From contig JAMLIH010000011.1 in assembly GCA_023954255.1 (NCBI GenBank), positions 1 to 61,763 of the forward strand: a stretch of 61,763 nt of DNA, read 5' to 3'. Shown one piece after another: positions 32,649 through 42,877 of the stretch. Origin of the DNA: Phyllobacteriaceae bacterium (lineage in GTDB: Bacteria; Pseudomonadota; Alphaproteobacteria; Rhizobiales; Rhizobiaceae). The stretch's first letter is position 1, and each line of letters opens with the position of its first letter. The translations under genes and the position numbers were made by a program. Under the pieces are notes generated by a model that worked only from the letters and a program-made list of their open reading frames with translations, did not search any database and had not been told where the DNA came from.

Positions 32649-34130
32649 CTACCACCACTTCTCCGGCTCGAACCGTCCGGCAGCATCCTCGATGACGTGG
32701 GCTGCCTGAAACAGGGTTTCCTCCTCGAACGGCTTGCCGATCAACTGCAGGCCGAGCGGCAGGCCCTGATGATCCGTCCCGGCGGGAACGGCAATGCCCG
32801 GAAGCCCCGCCATGTTGACGGTGACGGTGAAGATATCGTTGAGATACATCTTCACCGGGTCGGCGTTCATTTCCTGATCGGCGATGCCGAAGGCTGCAGA
32901 CGGGGTTGCCGGCGTCAGGATGGCGTCGACACCCTGAGCGAAGGCATCCTCGAAATCCTTCTTGATCAGCGTGCGCACCTTCTGGGCCTTGAGGTAGTAG
33001 GCATCGTAATAGCCTGCCGACAGCACATAGGTGCCGATCATGACGCGGCGCTTGACCTCGGCACCGAAACCGGCAGCACGGGTGTTCTCGTACATCTCGA
33101 CGATGTCCCTGCCGTCTACCCGCAGGCCGTAGCGCACACCGTCATAGCGCGCCAGGTTCGAGGAGGCTTCGGCGGGCGCGACGATGTAATAGGCCGGCAA
33201 CGCGTATTTGGTATGCGGCAGGGAGATGTCGACGATCTCGGCACCCGCGGCACGGTACCAGTCGATGCCCTGCTGCCACAGCGCCTCGATCTCTTCCGGC
33301 ATGCCGTCCATGCGGTATTCGGCGGGAATGCCGATCTTCATGCCCTTTACCGACTTGCCGATGGCAGCCTCATAGTGGGCCTCGGGCAAGGGAACGGAAG
33401 TGGTGTCCTTGTCGTCGACGCTTGCCATCGACTGCAGCAGGATCGCCGCATCGCGCACGTCGCGGGCAATCGGACCTGCCTGATCGAGCGATGAGGCAAA
33501 GGCGACGATGCCCCAGCGCGAGCAGCGGCCATAGGTGGGCTTGATGCCGACCGTGCCGGTAAGTGCCGCAGGCTGGCGGATCGAACCGCCGGTATCGGTC
33601 GCCGTCGCGCCGGCGCAGAGGCGGGCCGCCACGGCTGCTGCCGAGCCGCCGGACGAGCCGCCGGGGACGAGGTCCTTGTTGGAGCCCTTCGCCCGCCAGG
33701 GGTTCACCACCGGGCCGTAATAGGAGGTCTCGTTGGAGGAGCCCATGGCGAACTCGTCCATGTTGAGCTTGCCGAGCATGACGGCGCCATCGTTCCACAG
33801 GTTCTGCGTCACGGTGGATTCGTATTTCGGCTTGAAGCCGTCGAGCACGTGGGAGCAGGCCTGCGTATGGACATCGCGGGTCCCGAACAGGTCCTTGATG
33901 CCCATCGGAATGCCTTCGAGTGCGCCGGCATCGCCCCTGGCGCGGCGCTCGTCGGAAGCCTTCGCCATGGCCCGCGCCTTGTCGTGGGTGACGGTAACAT
34001 AGGCGTTGAGCGCACCATTGGCGCCGTCGATCGCCGTCAGATAGGCATCGGTCAACTCGGCCGAGGTGAATTCCTTCGCGGCCATTTTCTCGCGCGCTTC
34101 CGCGATGGTCAGTTTCGTAAGATCAGTCAT
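32649..34130 (-). CDS. gatA: Asp-tRNA(Asn)/Glu-tRNA(Gln) amidotransferase subunit A
   Basis: A 493-residue amidase-signature enzyme that releases ammonia from glutamine for the GatCAB reaction. The catalytic triad is visible at its usual spacing: K79 in [10 protein letters not shown]159 (cis-Ser) in [12 protein letters not shown] and S183 in TGGSIRQPA. Length is normal for GatA. Its ATG directly follows the TAA stop of the GNAT gene, with no spacer, so translation is likely coupled. Together with gatC and gatB it gives a complete amidotransferase. Confidence 0.96.
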   Translation of the reverse strand: MTDLTKLTIAEAREKMAAKEFTSAELTDAYLTAIDGANGALNAYVTVTHDKARAMAKASDERRARGDAGALEGIPMGIKDLFGTRDVHTQACSHVLDGFKPKYESTVTQNLWNDGAVMLGKLNMDEFAMGSSNETSYYGPVVNPWRAKGSNKDLVPGGSSGGSAAAVAARLCAGATATDTGGSIRQPAALTGTVGIKPTYGRCSRWGIVAFASSLDQAGPIARDVRDAAILLQSMASVDDKDTTSVPLPEAHYEAAIGKSVKGMKIGIPAEYRMDGMPEEIEALWQQGIDWYRAAGAEIVDISLPHTKYALPAYYIVAPAEASSNLARYDGVRYGLRVDGRDIVEMYENTRAAGFGAEVKRRVMIGTYVLSAGYYDAYYLKAQKVRTLIKKDFEDAFAQGVDAILTPATPSAAFGIADQEMNADPVKMYLNDIFTVTVNMAGLPGIAVPAGTDHQGLPLGLQLIGKPFEEETLFQAAHVIEDAAGRFEPEKWW

Positions 34131-34595
34131 TTATCCAAGTTTCTTCATGTAGAATCTCGACCAACCGGAATCCGGATAGTCGAGAAATGCGCCGCACACG
34201 GTATAGCCGCTGCGCTCGTAAACCTTCCAGGCTTCCTCGAAGCCCGGCGCCTCGCCGGTTTCGAGCTTCAATTCCTTCAGCCCCTTGTCGCGGGCCAATG
34301 CCTCGACCTGCTGCAACAACTGCCAGCCGATCCCCTTACCCCGCGCCACCGGGCGGGTGTACATGCGCTTGACCTCGCCCAGTTCGCCGTCATGCACCTT
34401 CAGCGCGCCCATCCCGAGGGCGTTGCCCTCTCCGTCGCGGGCAACGAACAGGGTGGTGGCGCTTTCGGCGATCTGTTCAGCCGTCATCTGGAACTGAAAC
34501 TCGCGCGGCGTCAGCGGCATCATGACGGCGTTCAGTTCCCCGATCATGGCGCGCACATCATCCTGCAGCGGCGTTTCGGCGGCAATCGCGATCAT
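34131..34595 (-). CDS. GNAT-family N-acetyltransferase between gatC and gatA
   Basis: A 154-residue GNAT: IGELNAVMMPLT at the start, GALKVHDGELGEVKRMYTRPVARGKGIGWQLLQQVEALARDKG as the extended motif A (ARGKGIG; listed here by its parts VKRMYTRPVARGKGIG), and YERSGYTVCG as motif B. It sits 10 bp after gatC and directly abuts gatA. The substrate is unknown. Insertion into the gat unit suggests co-expression with tRNA amidation, not necessarily a shared function. Confidence 0.85.
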   Translation of the reverse strand: MIAIAAETPLQDDVRAMIGELNAVMMPLTPREFQFQMTAEQIAESATTLFVARDGEGNALGMGALKVHDGELGEVKRMYTRPVARGKGIGWQLLQQVEALARDKGLKELKLETGEAPGFEEAWKVYERSGYTVCGAFLDYPDSGWSRFYMKKLG

Positions 34596-34605
34596 CGGAA
34601 GCGCC

Positions 34606-34893
34606 CTATTCGACCACCTTGGGCACCATGAAGAAATTGTCTTCCGTCAGCGGTGCGTTGGCGACGATATCGGCGGCCTTGTTGCCGTCGTTGACGACAT
34701 CCTCGCGCTTCTTCATCTCCATGGAGACGACCGAGGTCATCGGCTCGACGCCGGAGACATCGACCTCGTCCAACTGTTCGACGAAGCCGAGAATCGTGTT
34801 GAGTTCGCCCTGCATCTTCTCGGCCTCCTCCTGGGAAACGGCGATGCGGGCAAGCCTGGCGACGCGCTTGACGGTAGCAAGATCAACGGACAT
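34606..34893 (-). CDS. gatC: Asp-tRNA(Asn)/Glu-tRNA(Gln) amidotransferase subunit C
   Basis: A 95-residue GatC, which stabilises the GatA-GatB interface. It has the expected [34 protein letters not shown] pattern (key parts [10 protein letters not shown] and [11 protein letters not shown]) and the C-terminal [14 protein letters not shown]. Length is typical. It is the first gene of the gatC-GNAT-gatA run. Confidence 0.95.
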   Translation of the reverse strand: MSVDLATVKRVARLARIAVSQEEAEKMQGELNTILGFVEQLDEVDVSGVEPMTSVVSMEMKKREDVVNDGNKAADIVANAPLTEDNFFMVPKVVE

Positions 34894-35010
34894 GGGAGGT
34901 GCCTAACTGAATTACCAACTTGGTAACAGCCTATAGCCGCAGCATCGCGCCGGTTCAATGGCACTCGGCAAAATCGCGCTTTTCCAGACGTGGCGAGACT
35001 GCGGACGGAT

Positions 35011-35721
35011 TCAGACCTCGATCGAACCGCCAACCTCCAGCACCTTCACCTTGCCGGCGTCGCCCTCCATCGCCGCGATGAACTTGTCGGCTGTCCGGTC
35101 GATGACCGGGAAGGAGGCATAGTGGCAGGGCAGAATGGTCTCGAAGCCGAAATACCGGCGACAGGCAAGTGCCGCCACCGCGCCGCCCATGGTGAAGCGG
35201 TCGCCGATGGGCACAATCCCGATATCCGGCCTGTGCAACTCGTTGATCAGCGCCATGTCGCCGAAAATGTCGGTATCGCCCATGTGATAGAGCGTCTTTT
35301 CACCGGCGGCATGCAGGATCAGCCCGGCCGGATTGCCGAGATAGACGTTGTTGCCGCCTTCGCCGGTCTGTTTCGAGGAGGAATGATCGGCACGCACGAA
35401 GGTGGTGGTGAAACCGCCGCAATCGACCGTGCCACCGACATTGCCGGGATTGATCTGCTTGTCGGAAAGTCCGTTGCCGACCTGATACATGCAGATCTCG
35501 AAATTGGCGACCAGCATGGCGCCGGTTTGCTGGCAGATGCCGAGCGAATCGCCGATGTGGTCGTCATGGCCGTGGGTGAGCAGCACATGGGTGGTGCCGG
35601 CGATGGCGCTGCTCTTCTTCGCCTCATCGGCGAAGGGGCCGAAAAAGAACGGGTCGATCAGGATTTTGGACTTTCCGATTTCGACGCCGAAGGCCGAATG
35701 GCCATACCAGGTGATTTTCAT
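35011..35721 (-). CDS. UPF0173 metal-dependent hydrolase
   Basis: A 236-residue metallo-beta-lactamase-fold protein of the UPF0173 group. It opens [15 protein letters not shown]; the metal site is THGHDDH (H50, H52, D54, H55). Later ligands are in [19 protein letters not shown] and LPCHYASFP. The activity is not known in this family. The ATG at 35721 gives the family N-terminus. It is divergent from ruvX, with 74 bp between them. Confidence 0.88.
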   Translation of the reverse strand: MKITWYGHSAFGVEIGKSKILIDPFFFGPFADEAKKSSAIAGTTHVLLTHGHDDHIGDSLGICQQTGAMLVANFEICMYQVGNGLSDKQINPGNVGGTVDCGGFTTTFVRADHSSSKQTGEGGNNVYLGNPAGLILHAAGEKTLYHMGDTDIFGDMALINELHRPDIGIVPIGDRFTMGGAVAALACRRYFGFETILPCHYASFPVIDRTADKFIAAMEGDAGKVKVLEVGGSIEV

Positions 35722-35795
35722 CGTTTTCCTCCCGGCAAGCCGCCGGCGCGGCCTTGCGCGTTGCATTTAACGGTTCAGGCGATCATAGAGGCTTC

Positions 35796-36269
35796 ATGAC
35801 AACAGGCAACATCATCTCCGTCGAGGCGCTGAAAGCGCTGCACCAGCCGGGCAAGCGGCTGCTCGGGCTCGATCTCGGCACCAAGACGATCGGACTGGCA
35901 ATTTCCGACGGGTTGCTGACCATCGCATCGGCCTTTCACACGATCCGGCGCACGAAGTTTTCCAGGGATGTGGCCGAGCTGCTGGAAATAGCCGGAAAGG
36001 AAGGCGTCTTCGGCCTCGTCATCGGCCTGCCGCTCAACATGGATGGCAGCGAGGGACCGAGAGTCCAGGCGACCCGCGCCTTCGTGCGCAATCTGGCTGC
36101 GCATACCGACCTGCCGGTACTGCTGTGGGATGAGCGGCTTTCCACCGTGGCCGCCGAACGGGCCATGCTGGAAGCGGATCTGTCGAGAAAGAAAAGAGCC
36201 GAAAAGATCGACGCCGCGGCGGCGTCGATTATTCTGCAGGGCGTACTGGAACGGTTGCGGCAGTTGTGA
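35796..36269 (+). CDS. ruvX: Holliday junction resolvase-like RuvX (YqgF)
   Basis: A 157-residue RNase H-fold nuclease of the YqgF family, implicated in pre-16S rRNA end processing and proposed as a junction resolvase. The active-site strand is [17 protein letters not shown] (first Asp); then [36 protein letters not shown] (second acidic site), and [17 protein letters not shown] with the last Asp. Its 3' end overlaps the convergent DUF6105-type gene by 41 bp. Confidence 0.93.
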   Translation: MTTGNIISVEALKALHQPGKRLLGLDLGTKTIGLAISDGLLTIASAFHTIRRTKFSRDVAELLEIAGKEGVFGLVIGLPLNMDGSEGPRVQATRAFVRNLAAHTDLPVLLWDERLSTVAAERAMLEADLSRKKRAEKIDAAAASIILQGVLERLRQL

Positions 36270-36612
36270 AATCGCCGTCGAAGCCGTCGGAATAATCCCT
36301 GTCGTGGTCACCGGCCGTTTCGTCCTGCCAGTAGGAAACCAGCATTTCGCGGGCATGGGGCAGCCAGGATGCGCGCCAGCGGAAGGCGGCGATCGCCATG
36401 ATCAGCGCGGTATCGAGGGCGCAGGCACCGGCAATCATGCCGGGCAGCGCCTCGCGCTCGACACCCAGCGTGCGGGCGTAGATGCCGAAGACGACGTCAT
36501 GCAATTCGCGCGACAGCATGATGAAGCCGAACGACCAGTCGTTGACGCTTAACGCAAACCAGCCCCAGAACAATGCCAGGGGGGTAAACCAGAGAAACAA
36601 TAGAACCCGCAA
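36229..36612 (-). CDS. DUF6105-like membrane protein
   Basis: A 127-residue protein with two hydrophobic helices (residues 2-22, [18 protein letters not shown]; about 56-78, [19 protein letters not shown]), separated by [21 protein letters not shown]. That pattern is, from memory, that of rhizobial DUF6105 proteins, function unknown. The C-terminal 30 residues are hydrophilic and Asp-rich. Its last 41 bp overlap ruvX antisense, so that C-terminal tail may be less constrained. Confidence 0.75.
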   Translation of the reverse strand: MRVLLFLWFTPLALFWGWFALSVNDWSFGFIMLSRELHDVVFGIYARTLGVEREALPGMIAGACALDTALIMAIAAFRWRASWLPHAREMLVSYWQDETAGDHDRDYSDGFDGDFTTAATVPVRPAE

Positions 36613-37058
36613 GGTGACCGCCTTTCGTTGACGGTCAGCATGGGTGAAAGCGGGCGGCCCTGCAACGTAAACCCTTTGTTAAGGTTAACGGGCGGGGTGG
36701 CGAACGCGGCGGAAGTTTTCCACCCATCCCGAAGCTGCGGCATGCCGAAGAAATCCTCCCTCCCTCTTGTGGGGAAGGTTACAGGGTGAGGGTTGCGAGC
36801 AACCGCGAGCAAGGAAAACCCGGCCCGGGAATGGTTACCCCCGCCCGCTCTGCCTCGTGCTGCGCATTCGCAGTCGCGCGCCGCCCCACTCCGTGGACTT
36901 TGGAAGGAGGCTGCACCGTGCCGGGCACGGCGCAACAGTGGTGATGACGGGCGGATACAATTCCGCTATTGCAGCAGGAACCGGCCGGTGCCGCTCCCCC
37001 GCACCGGACATGTTCGCCCGTCCTCAAAGCCTTTGATCCCGTCCGGAGCGCCCTGCCC
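36613..37058. other. 446-bp gene-free region before the AEC transporter
   Basis: No convincing gene lies here. It holds a polypyrimidine/polypurine stretch (CCTCCCTCCCTCTTGTGGGG, 36757 onward) of a kind scattered in rhizobial intergenic regions, an inverted repeat CCGTGC-CGG-GCACGG at 36916-36930, and a 7-bp-arm hairpin CCGGTGC / GCACCGG at 36985-37007, upstream of the transporter gene. TTAA-containing AT-rich sequence around 36675-36690 may carry the minus-strand promoter for the DUF6105-like gene. Confidence 0.5.
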
Positions 37059-37994
37059 TTGCTCGCCATTTTCGAAAGCCTGCTGCCCGTATTTCTGCTG
37101 ATCGCACTGGGTGCGGGGCTGAAGTCGGCGCGCCTGATCGAGGAGTCGCACTGGACCGGCGTCGAACGCATCAGCTATTTCGTGTTTTTTCCCAGCCTGC
37201 TGGTGCACACGCTCTACAATACCGATTTCGCCACCATCCCTGCGAGCCGTGCCGTGCTGGCCTTCTGCATCGGCCTTGTGGTCATTCTGTCGCTGGCGCT
37301 GTTGCTGCGTGTGCCTTTCCGCAAGCTGTTCGGCATCGATGACCCGTCCTATTCAAGCGTGGCGCAAGGGTTTCTGCGCTGGAACGCCTTTGTGGGCCTG
37401 GCAATCGCCGAAAAGGTCGGCAGCCCGGCAATGTTCACTGTCATTGCGCTCGGCATTGCGGTTCTGGCGATCCCGATCAACATCGCCTCGGTTTCGGTTG
37501 TCGCCCGGCTGGGCAGCCGTTCGGGCGAAACCGGCGGAACCCTGCGGCTGGTCTCGCGCAATCCGCTGGTCATCGGCACGGCGATCGGCCTTGCGCTCAA
37601 TTTTTCCGGTGTCACGCTTTATGCGCCCTTCGCCCAGGCGATCGAACTGTGCTCACGCGTGTCACTGCCGATCGGACTGATCCTGGTGGGTGCGGGGCTG
37701 CGGCTCATCATGCCGCGTCGGGCGATGGCAGCGGCTGCGGCAACCTGCGTATTGAAGCTTGCGATGGTGCCGCTGGTCTACGCCAGCGCCGCCTATGCGC
37801 TGGGACTGCGCGGCGAGGAACTGATCTCGCTCGCCATTGCCGGCTCGGTTCCCACGGCCATGAACGGCTATCTGGTGGCGCGCGACCTTGGCGGCGATGC
37901 GCCGCTTTATGCGGCCATCGTGACGATGCAGACCATCGCCGCCTTCTTCACCATTCCGCTGGTGGTGCTGACGGCGACCTATCTGGCCGGATAA
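37059..37994 (+). CDS. AEC-family (auxin efflux carrier-type) transporter
   Basis: A 311-residue membrane protein with about ten hydrophobic helices. It opens LAIFESLLPVFLLIALGAGLK; GFLRWNAFVGLAIAEKVG and SVPTAMNGYLVARDLGGD (conserved Asn in the crossing helices) are typical of AEC/YfdV-type carriers, which move organic acids or related anions. No ATG is well placed; the TTG at 37059 with GGAG upstream fits the family length, while a TTG at 36969 would add 30 residues. Its end overlaps the convergent acyl-CoA dehydrogenase gene by 16 bp. Confidence 0.78.
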   Translation: MLAIFESLLPVFLLIALGAGLKSARLIEESHWTGVERISYFVFFPSLLVHTLYNTDFATIPASRAVLAFCIGLVVILSLALLLRVPFRKLFGIDDPSYSSVAQGFLRWNAFVGLAIAEKVGSPAMFTVIALGIAVLAIPINIASVSVVARLGSRSGETGGTLRLVSRNPLVIGTAIGLALNFSGVTLYAPFAQAIELCSRVSLPIGLILVGAGLRLIMPRRAMAAAAATCVLKLAMVPLVYASAAYALGLRGEELISLAIAGSVPTAMNGYLVARDLGGDAPLYAAIVTMQTIAAFFTIPLVVLTATYLAG

Positions 37995-39661
37995 AGCATT
38001 TCGATGATGGCCGGCGCGTTCTGGCGGCTGTCCAGCATGCCGTAGGTATTGCGCCACAGCCCACCGAGGCGGGTTTCGACAAAGGCCTCGGCAAGGTCGG
38101 CAAGGCCGATGCGGCGCAGTTCGGCGGCGGCAGCTGTCAATGCCAGTTGTTCGGTGAGGATGCGCGAAGACCCCGGATCCGAGAGCGCCATGCGCGCCGC
38201 GGTACGGATCACGTCGACGGTCTTGGCAGCCTTTTCACCACCGAGATCGCGTTCCAGCGAGGCAAGCACGATATCGAGGCTCTCGGTCTCCTTCTCCAGC
38301 ACGCGCAGCACGTCGAGGCACATGACATTGCCGGACCCTTCCCAGATGCCGTTGAGCGGCGCCTCGCGGTAATGCCGGGCGAGATTGCCGTCCTCGACAT
38401 AGCCATTGCCGCCGAGACACTCCATCGCCTCGTAGACGAGCGGGGAAGCGATCTTGCAGGTCCAGTACTTGATGACCGGGGTCATCAGCCGCGCATAGGC
38501 CGCCTCCGCCGGATTGGCCGAGGCCCGGTCGAAGCTCTGCGCAAGCCGGAAGGCAAGCGCCGTCGCGCCGGCAACATCGAGCGCCATGTCGGCCAGCACG
38601 CGCTGCATCAGCGGTTGGTCGATCAGTCTGGCGCCCATGACGGTGCGGTGGCGGGCATGTTCGACCGCCTCCCACAGCGCCATGCGCATCAGGCCGGCAG
38701 AACCCAGCGAACAGTCGAGCCTTGTCAGCGTCACCATCTGGATGATGGTCTGCACACCCCTGCCCGGCTCGCCGATCAACTGGCCGTAAGCACCGCAGAT
38801 CTCGATTTCGCCGGACGCGTTGGAGCGGTTGCCGAGCTTGTCCTTCAGCCGCTGGATGCGCAGCCCGTTCTGGCGGCCGTCGGAGAGCCTGCGCGGCACC
38901 AGAAAGCAACCCAGTCCCTGAGATTGCCCGGTCTTGTTGCCGCCATCCTCGATCTGCGCGAGGATGAGAAAGGCATCGCACATGGGGGCGGAGAAAAACC
39001 ATTTGTGGCCGATCAACTGCCACAGCCCGTCGCCTGCCGGCCGCGCCAGCGTGGTGTTGGCGCGCACATCGGTGCCGCCCTGCTTTTCCGTCATGCCCAT
39101 GCCGATGGTGATGCCCGATTTCTGCACCGGCGGCCGGTTGGAGGGATCGTATTTGCGCGAGGTGATCAGCGGCAGCCATTCGGCGGCGATATCGGGCGAA
39201 TTGCCCATGGCGGCAACGCAGGCGCTCGTCATGGTGATCGGGCAGAGATGGCCCTGCTCCACGCCGCCCGTCATGTAGAAGCGCACGCCGCGCGCCACAT
39301 GCCTGTGGCCCGTTTCGGTCGAGTTTTCCTCCCACAGCGAGGCGTGCAGGCCAAGGCTCGCCGATTTGCGCATGAAGGCGTGATAGGCGGGATGGAACTC
39401 GACGAGATCGATCCGGTTGCCCTTCGCGTCATGGGTCTTCAATTGCGGCAGATGGCGATTGGCAAGCCTGGCCAGTTCCAGCGTGTCGGCAGCCCCCAGC
39501 CAGGCACCGTATTGGGCAAAGCCCGCCTTGGTATCGGCAGGCAGCGCGGAGGCGATGCGCTGCAGCAGCGGATCGCCCTCCCAGGTGTTGATCCCACCGA
39601 AAACCGGCGACTGGTTGAAAACCTCGTGCGTGTCGAAGGGGATATCGGGGGAATCTGCCAT
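37979..39661 (-). CDS. aidB: acyl-CoA dehydrogenase, AidB-like
   Basis: A 560-residue flavoprotein of the AidB-type acyl-CoA dehydrogenase group. Supporting stretches: GMGMTEKQGGTDVRANTT, GHKWFFSAPMCDAFLILAQ (FAD/substrate region), LTRLDCSLGSAGLMRMAL, ECLGGNGYVED and NGIWEGSGNVMCLDVLRVL, with the catalytic Glu position. E. coli AidB binds DNA and protects against alkylation; whether this protein acts on acyl-CoA or in repair is not decided by sequence. It is a single gene, overlapping the AEC gene by 16 bp tail to tail. Confidence 0.85.
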   Translation of the reverse strand: MADSPDIPFDTHEVFNQSPVFGGINTWEGDPLLQRIASALPADTKAGFAQYGAWLGAADTLELARLANRHLPQLKTHDAKGNRIDLVEFHPAYHAFMRKSASLGLHASLWEENSTETGHRHVARGVRFYMTGGVEQGHLCPITMTSACVAAMGNSPDIAAEWLPLITSRKYDPSNRPPVQKSGITIGMGMTEKQGGTDVRANTTLARPAGDGLWQLIGHKWFFSAPMCDAFLILAQIEDGGNKTGQSQGLGCFLVPRRLSDGRQNGLRIQRLKDKLGNRSNASGEIEICGAYGQLIGEPGRGVQTIIQMVTLTRLDCSLGSAGLMRMALWEAVEHARHRTVMGARLIDQPLMQRVLADMALDVAGATALAFRLAQSFDRASANPAEAAYARLMTPVIKYWTCKIASPLVYEAMECLGGNGYVEDGNLARHYREAPLNGIWEGSGNVMCLDVLRVLEKETESLDIVLASLERDLGGEKAAKTVDVIRTAARMALSDPGSSRILTEQLALTAAAAELRRIGLADLAEAFVETRLGGLWRNTYGMLDSRQNAPAIIEMLYPAR

Positions 39662-39743
39662 AGGGGGAGTTTAGCGGGAAAAACCACCGATGAACATTGA
39701 AGTCTTTGGCTGGGTTGGCGGTGGTTTTCGGTGAGGCAGTAGG

Positions 39744-40232
39744 CTACGGGCAGTGTTTCATTTTTGACCGGTCTACATCTGACCCATCGGCTTCCTCGTA
39801 TTGGGAGATATATCCCCAGTCTCCCTGGCGCCGGGTACCCATAATGTAATAGACACCAACCTTGTTGTATCGGTATCCGTCACTGCAGTTGATGGGTATT
39901 TTGCACACAACTATATGATCAAATTCGAAATCCCGCCGGAGTTCCTTCCACTTCTGATCATGTGATACGCCGCAATTGTAGGGGGTTGGTTTTTTCTTGT
40001 GATTGCGAAAATCCCAACTTTGGAAAAGCTCAGCTTCTGCAATCGCAATAATACGATCAGTGTCGGAAGAGGGTATTCTCTGCGAGAACTCTTTGTCAGT
40101 TTCGCGGCTTTTCACAATTAGGAAAGGAGCAATAACTGCTAAGACGGCTAGAAAACCAATTATCGGAAGGCAGATCAGGAAAATTGCAGGCAGGGCATAT
40201 CGCTTGAAAAACGTTTCCTTATGATCATCCAT
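39744..40232 (-). CDS. orphan membrane-anchored protein in AT-richer DNA
   Basis: A 162-residue protein with one N-terminal transmembrane segment (about residues 14-41, LPAIFLICLPIIGFLAVLAVIAPFLI) and a hydrophilic outer domain with four Cys (YNCGV, VVCKI, INCSDGY, KHCP), which could form disulfides. No family recognised. Base composition is visibly lower in GC than its neighbours and codon use is more mixed, suggesting recent acquisition. The ATG at 40232 has GGAG at the right distance; 40244 is an alternative. Confidence 0.65.
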   Translation of the reverse strand: MDDHKETFFKRYALPAIFLICLPIIGFLAVLAVIAPFLIVKSRETDKEFSQRIPSSDTDRIIAIAEAELFQSWDFRNHKKKPTPYNCGVSHDQKWKELRRDFEFDHIVVCKIPINCSDGYRYNKVGVYYIMGTRRQGDWGYISQYEEADGSDVDRSKMKHCP

Positions 40233-40505
40233 GGAGTGCTCCACGCATCGATTTTTCTGGCTGTTGGAGGGTCAAAAAAGCGTTCGGGCTATTAGTCTGT
40301 GATGCGATGGTGGCTACAAGACGACAACCTTCCGCAAAGTGTTCCTGCTAGGTTGACATAACGATTTAGCGTCAGCCGCCGGTCTCAAGTTATCGCGGCC
40401 GACAACCAACTCAAACTTATCGCGCCAAAACCAAACGCCTTCCCCACCTTTCCTTCCCCCTCCCCCTTGTGGCCTTGGCGTTTCCCCCCTATAGCAGCCG
40501 TTTTA

Positions 40506-41522
40506 ATGAGCGCGAAAAAGTCCGAACGAATGCCGGAAATTCCCGGCTACGCCTTTCCCCACCGCCACCTGCTGGGGATCGCCGATCTTTCCCCCCACGA
40601 CATCGAGTTTCTGCTGGAACGCGCCGACGATGCGGTGTCGGTCTCCCGCGCGGTCGAAAAGAAGAAGGTCGCCTTGCGCGGGCGCACCCAGATCAACCTG
40701 TTTTTCGAGGCCTCCACCCGCACACAGTCCTCGTTCGAACTTGCCGGAAAGCGCCTCGGCGCCGATGTGATGAACATGTCGGTCGGCTCATCTTCGGTCA
40801 AAAAGGGCGAAACGCTGATCGACACGGCGATGACGCTCAACGCGATGCAGCCGGACCTGCTTGTCGTGCGCCATCATTCGGCCGGCGCCGTCGAACTGCT
40901 CGCCCAGAAGGTCGGATGTTCGGTGATCAATGCCGGCGACGGGGCCCATGAACATCCAACGCAAGCCCTGCTCGACGCGCTGACCATGCGGCGGCATCTG
41001 GGCGGCATCGCCCGGCGCACGGTGGCGATCTGCGGCGATATCCTGCATTCGCGCGTGGCGCGCTCGAACATCATCCTGCTCAACGCGCTTGGCGCGCGGG
41101 TGCGCGTCATCGCGCCCTCGACGCTGCTGCCTGCCGGGATCGGCGATCTCGGCGTCGAGGTCTTCAACCGCATGGAGGACGGGCTTCCCGGCTGCGACGT
41201 GGTGATGATGCTGCGGCTGCAGCGCGAGCGCATGGAAGGCGCGCTGATCCCCTCGGTGCGCGAATATTTCCGCTATTTCGGCCTCGACCGGGAAAAGCTG
41301 AAGCTCGCCAACAAGGGTGCGCTGGTGATGCATCCGGGACCGATGAACCGGGGCGTCGAAATCGCTTCCGACGTTGCCGACGGGCCGCAAAGCGTCATCC
41401 AGGAACAGGTGGAAATGGGCGTCGCGCTGCGCATGGCGGTCATCGAAACCCTGATCGAGACCGCCGACCGGCTCGACCAGCGGCGCAAGGATGCAAAACC
41501 CGGTAAAGGAGCAAAGGCATGA
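40506..41522 (+). CDS. pyrB: aspartate carbamoyltransferase catalytic chain
   Basis: A 338-residue ATCase, the committed step of pyrimidine synthesis (carbamoyl phosphate + aspartate). The carbamoyl-phosphate loop is S70-T71-R72-T73 in [42 protein letters not shown] and [15 protein letters not shown] are all present. The ATG at 40506 lacks a clear Shine-Dalgarno, and the leader is pyrimidine-rich. It overlaps the following gene by ATGA. No regulatory pyrI-like chain is nearby; the PyrC-like partner may take the structural role. Confidence 0.95.
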   Translation: MSAKKSERMPEIPGYAFPHRHLLGIADLSPHDIEFLLERADDAVSVSRAVEKKKVALRGRTQINLFFEASTRTQSSFELAGKRLGADVMNMSVGSSSVKKGETLIDTAMTLNAMQPDLLVVRHHSAGAVELLAQKVGCSVINAGDGAHEHPTQALLDALTMRRHLGGIARRTVAICGDILHSRVARSNIILLNALGARVRVIAPSTLLPAGIGDLGVEVFNRMEDGLPGCDVVMMLRLQRERMEGALIPSVREYFRYFGLDREKLKLANKGALVMHPGPMNRGVEIASDVADGPQSVIQEQVEMGVALRMAVIETLIETADRLDQRRKDAKPGKGAKA

Positions 41523-42811
41523 AGCCGCTCCTGATCACCAGAGCCCGGCTCGTCGACCCGTCGCAGGATTACGATGGCCCGGCCTCGCTACTGATCGAGG
41601 ACGGCAGGATTGCAGCGGTCGAAAAATCGGCCAGCAAGATGGCCGCGCCCGAAGGCGCCGAAACGCTTAACGCGCGGGAAAACCTTGTCATTCCGGGTCT
41701 GGTCGACATGCGCGTCCATCTCGGCGAACCGGGCAGCGAATACCGCGAGACGATTGCGTCGGCCTCGGCGGCGGCGGCAAGTGGCGGGGTGACGAGTTTC
41801 GTCATGATGCCCGATACCAGCCCGGTGATCGACGAGGTTTCGCTGGTCGACTATGTGCGGCGCGCTGCACGCGACAATGCAAAAGTGCATGTCTATCCCT
41901 GTGCCGCCGTGACCAGGGGCTTCGAAGGCAGGGAACTGACCGAATTCGGCCTGCTGAAGGAAGCAGGCGCGGTGATGCTCAGCGAGGGCAAGCACTCGAT
42001 CCGTTCGGCGCTGACGCTCAGGCGTGCACTGACCTATGCACGCGATTTCGGCCTGCTGATCGCAAAGGAGACCCAGGACCGCGACCTTGCCTCGAACGGG
42101 GTGATGAACGAGGGGCTGACGGCGAGCCATCTCGGCCTTGCCGGCATTCCGAGGGAAGCCGAAATCATCGCGCTGGAACGCGATCTTCGCATCGCCCAGC
42201 TTGCCCGGGGCCGCTATCTCGCCGCCAAGATCTCGACCAGCGATGCCGCCGACGCAATCGCCCGCTACAAGCAGGCCGGCGCCGATGTCTCGGCGGGCGT
42301 GTCGATCAACCATCTGTCGCTCAACGAAAACGACATCGGGCGCTACCGCACCTTCTTCCGCCTTTCCCCGCCACTCAGGGCAGAGGAAGACCGCCAGGCG
42401 ATGATCGCAGCGCTGCGCGACGGCATCATCGACGTCATCGTCTCCTCGCACGACCCGCAGGATGTCGATACCAAGCGGCATCCGTTTGCGGAGGCAGCCG
42501 ATGGCGCCATCGGGCTTGAAACCCTGCTGGCGGCGGCGCTACGGCTGCACCACAACGGTGAAGTGCCGATGATGCGGCTGATCGATGCGCTGTCGACGAA
42601 ACCCGCCCGACTGCTTGGCCTTGAGGCCGGATCGCTGAAAGCAGGCCAGCCCGCCGATCTGGCGCTGGTTGATTGCGATGCGCCGTGGATTTACGGAGAA
42701 GAGGCGATCCGCTCGCTGTCGAAGAACACACCGTTCGAGGGCGCACGGTTTTCCGGCCGGGTATTGCAAACGCTGGTGGGCGGACGCACAATATTCACGC
42801 ATAGCGCGTAG
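41519..42811 (+). CDS. pyrX: dihydroorotase-like protein, catalytic residues lost (PyrC'/PyrX type)
   Basis: A 430-residue amidohydrolase-fold protein. In active dihydroorotases the first metal motif is DxHxHxR; here residues 63-69 read DMRVHLG, so the first His is Arg (R65) and the Arg is Gly (G69). Other ligand positions are also changed: HCED-like is AKETQD (K183), the HxS site is AAKIST (K237), and TDHAPH is SSHDPQ (S310 for Asp). This is the pattern of inactive PyrC' proteins that form the ATCase complex in Pseudomonas. It overlaps pyrB (ATGA). A working dihydroorotase must lie elsewhere. Confidence 0.88.
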   Translation: MKPLLITRARLVDPSQDYDGPASLLIEDGRIAAVEKSASKMAAPEGAETLNARENLVIPGLVDMRVHLGEPGSEYRETIASASAAAASGGVTSFVMMPDTSPVIDEVSLVDYVRRAARDNAKVHVYPCAAVTRGFEGRELTEFGLLKEAGAVMLSEGKHSIRSALTLRRALTYARDFGLLIAKETQDRDLASNGVMNEGLTASHLGLAGIPREAEIIALERDLRIAQLARGRYLAAKISTSDAADAIARYKQAGADVSAGVSINHLSLNENDIGRYRTFFRLSPPLRAEEDRQAMIAALRDGIIDVIVSSHDPQDVDTKRHPFAEAADGAIGLETLLAAALRLHHNGEVPMMRLIDALSTKPARLLGLEAGSLKAGQPADLALVDCDAPWIYGEEAIRSLSKNTPFEGARFSGRVLQTLVGGRTIFTHSA

Positions 42812-42877
42812 CGCCCGCGATTGCCGGGCCGCCGCGACGCTGCCCATTGATGGCGGAATGGATGGCGGAGGAATTTC

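Noticed and set aside
36757-36810. Pyrimidine-rich intergenic stretch as a mobile repeat
   Set aside because: It has no second copy in the window that aligns beyond a short C/T-rich run (compare 40441-40480), so it may be simple sequence.
37649-39700. A 683-codon plus-strand open frame across the acyl-CoA dehydrogenase
   Set aside because: It is an antisense shadow; it begins inside the AEC gene in another frame and shows no domain.
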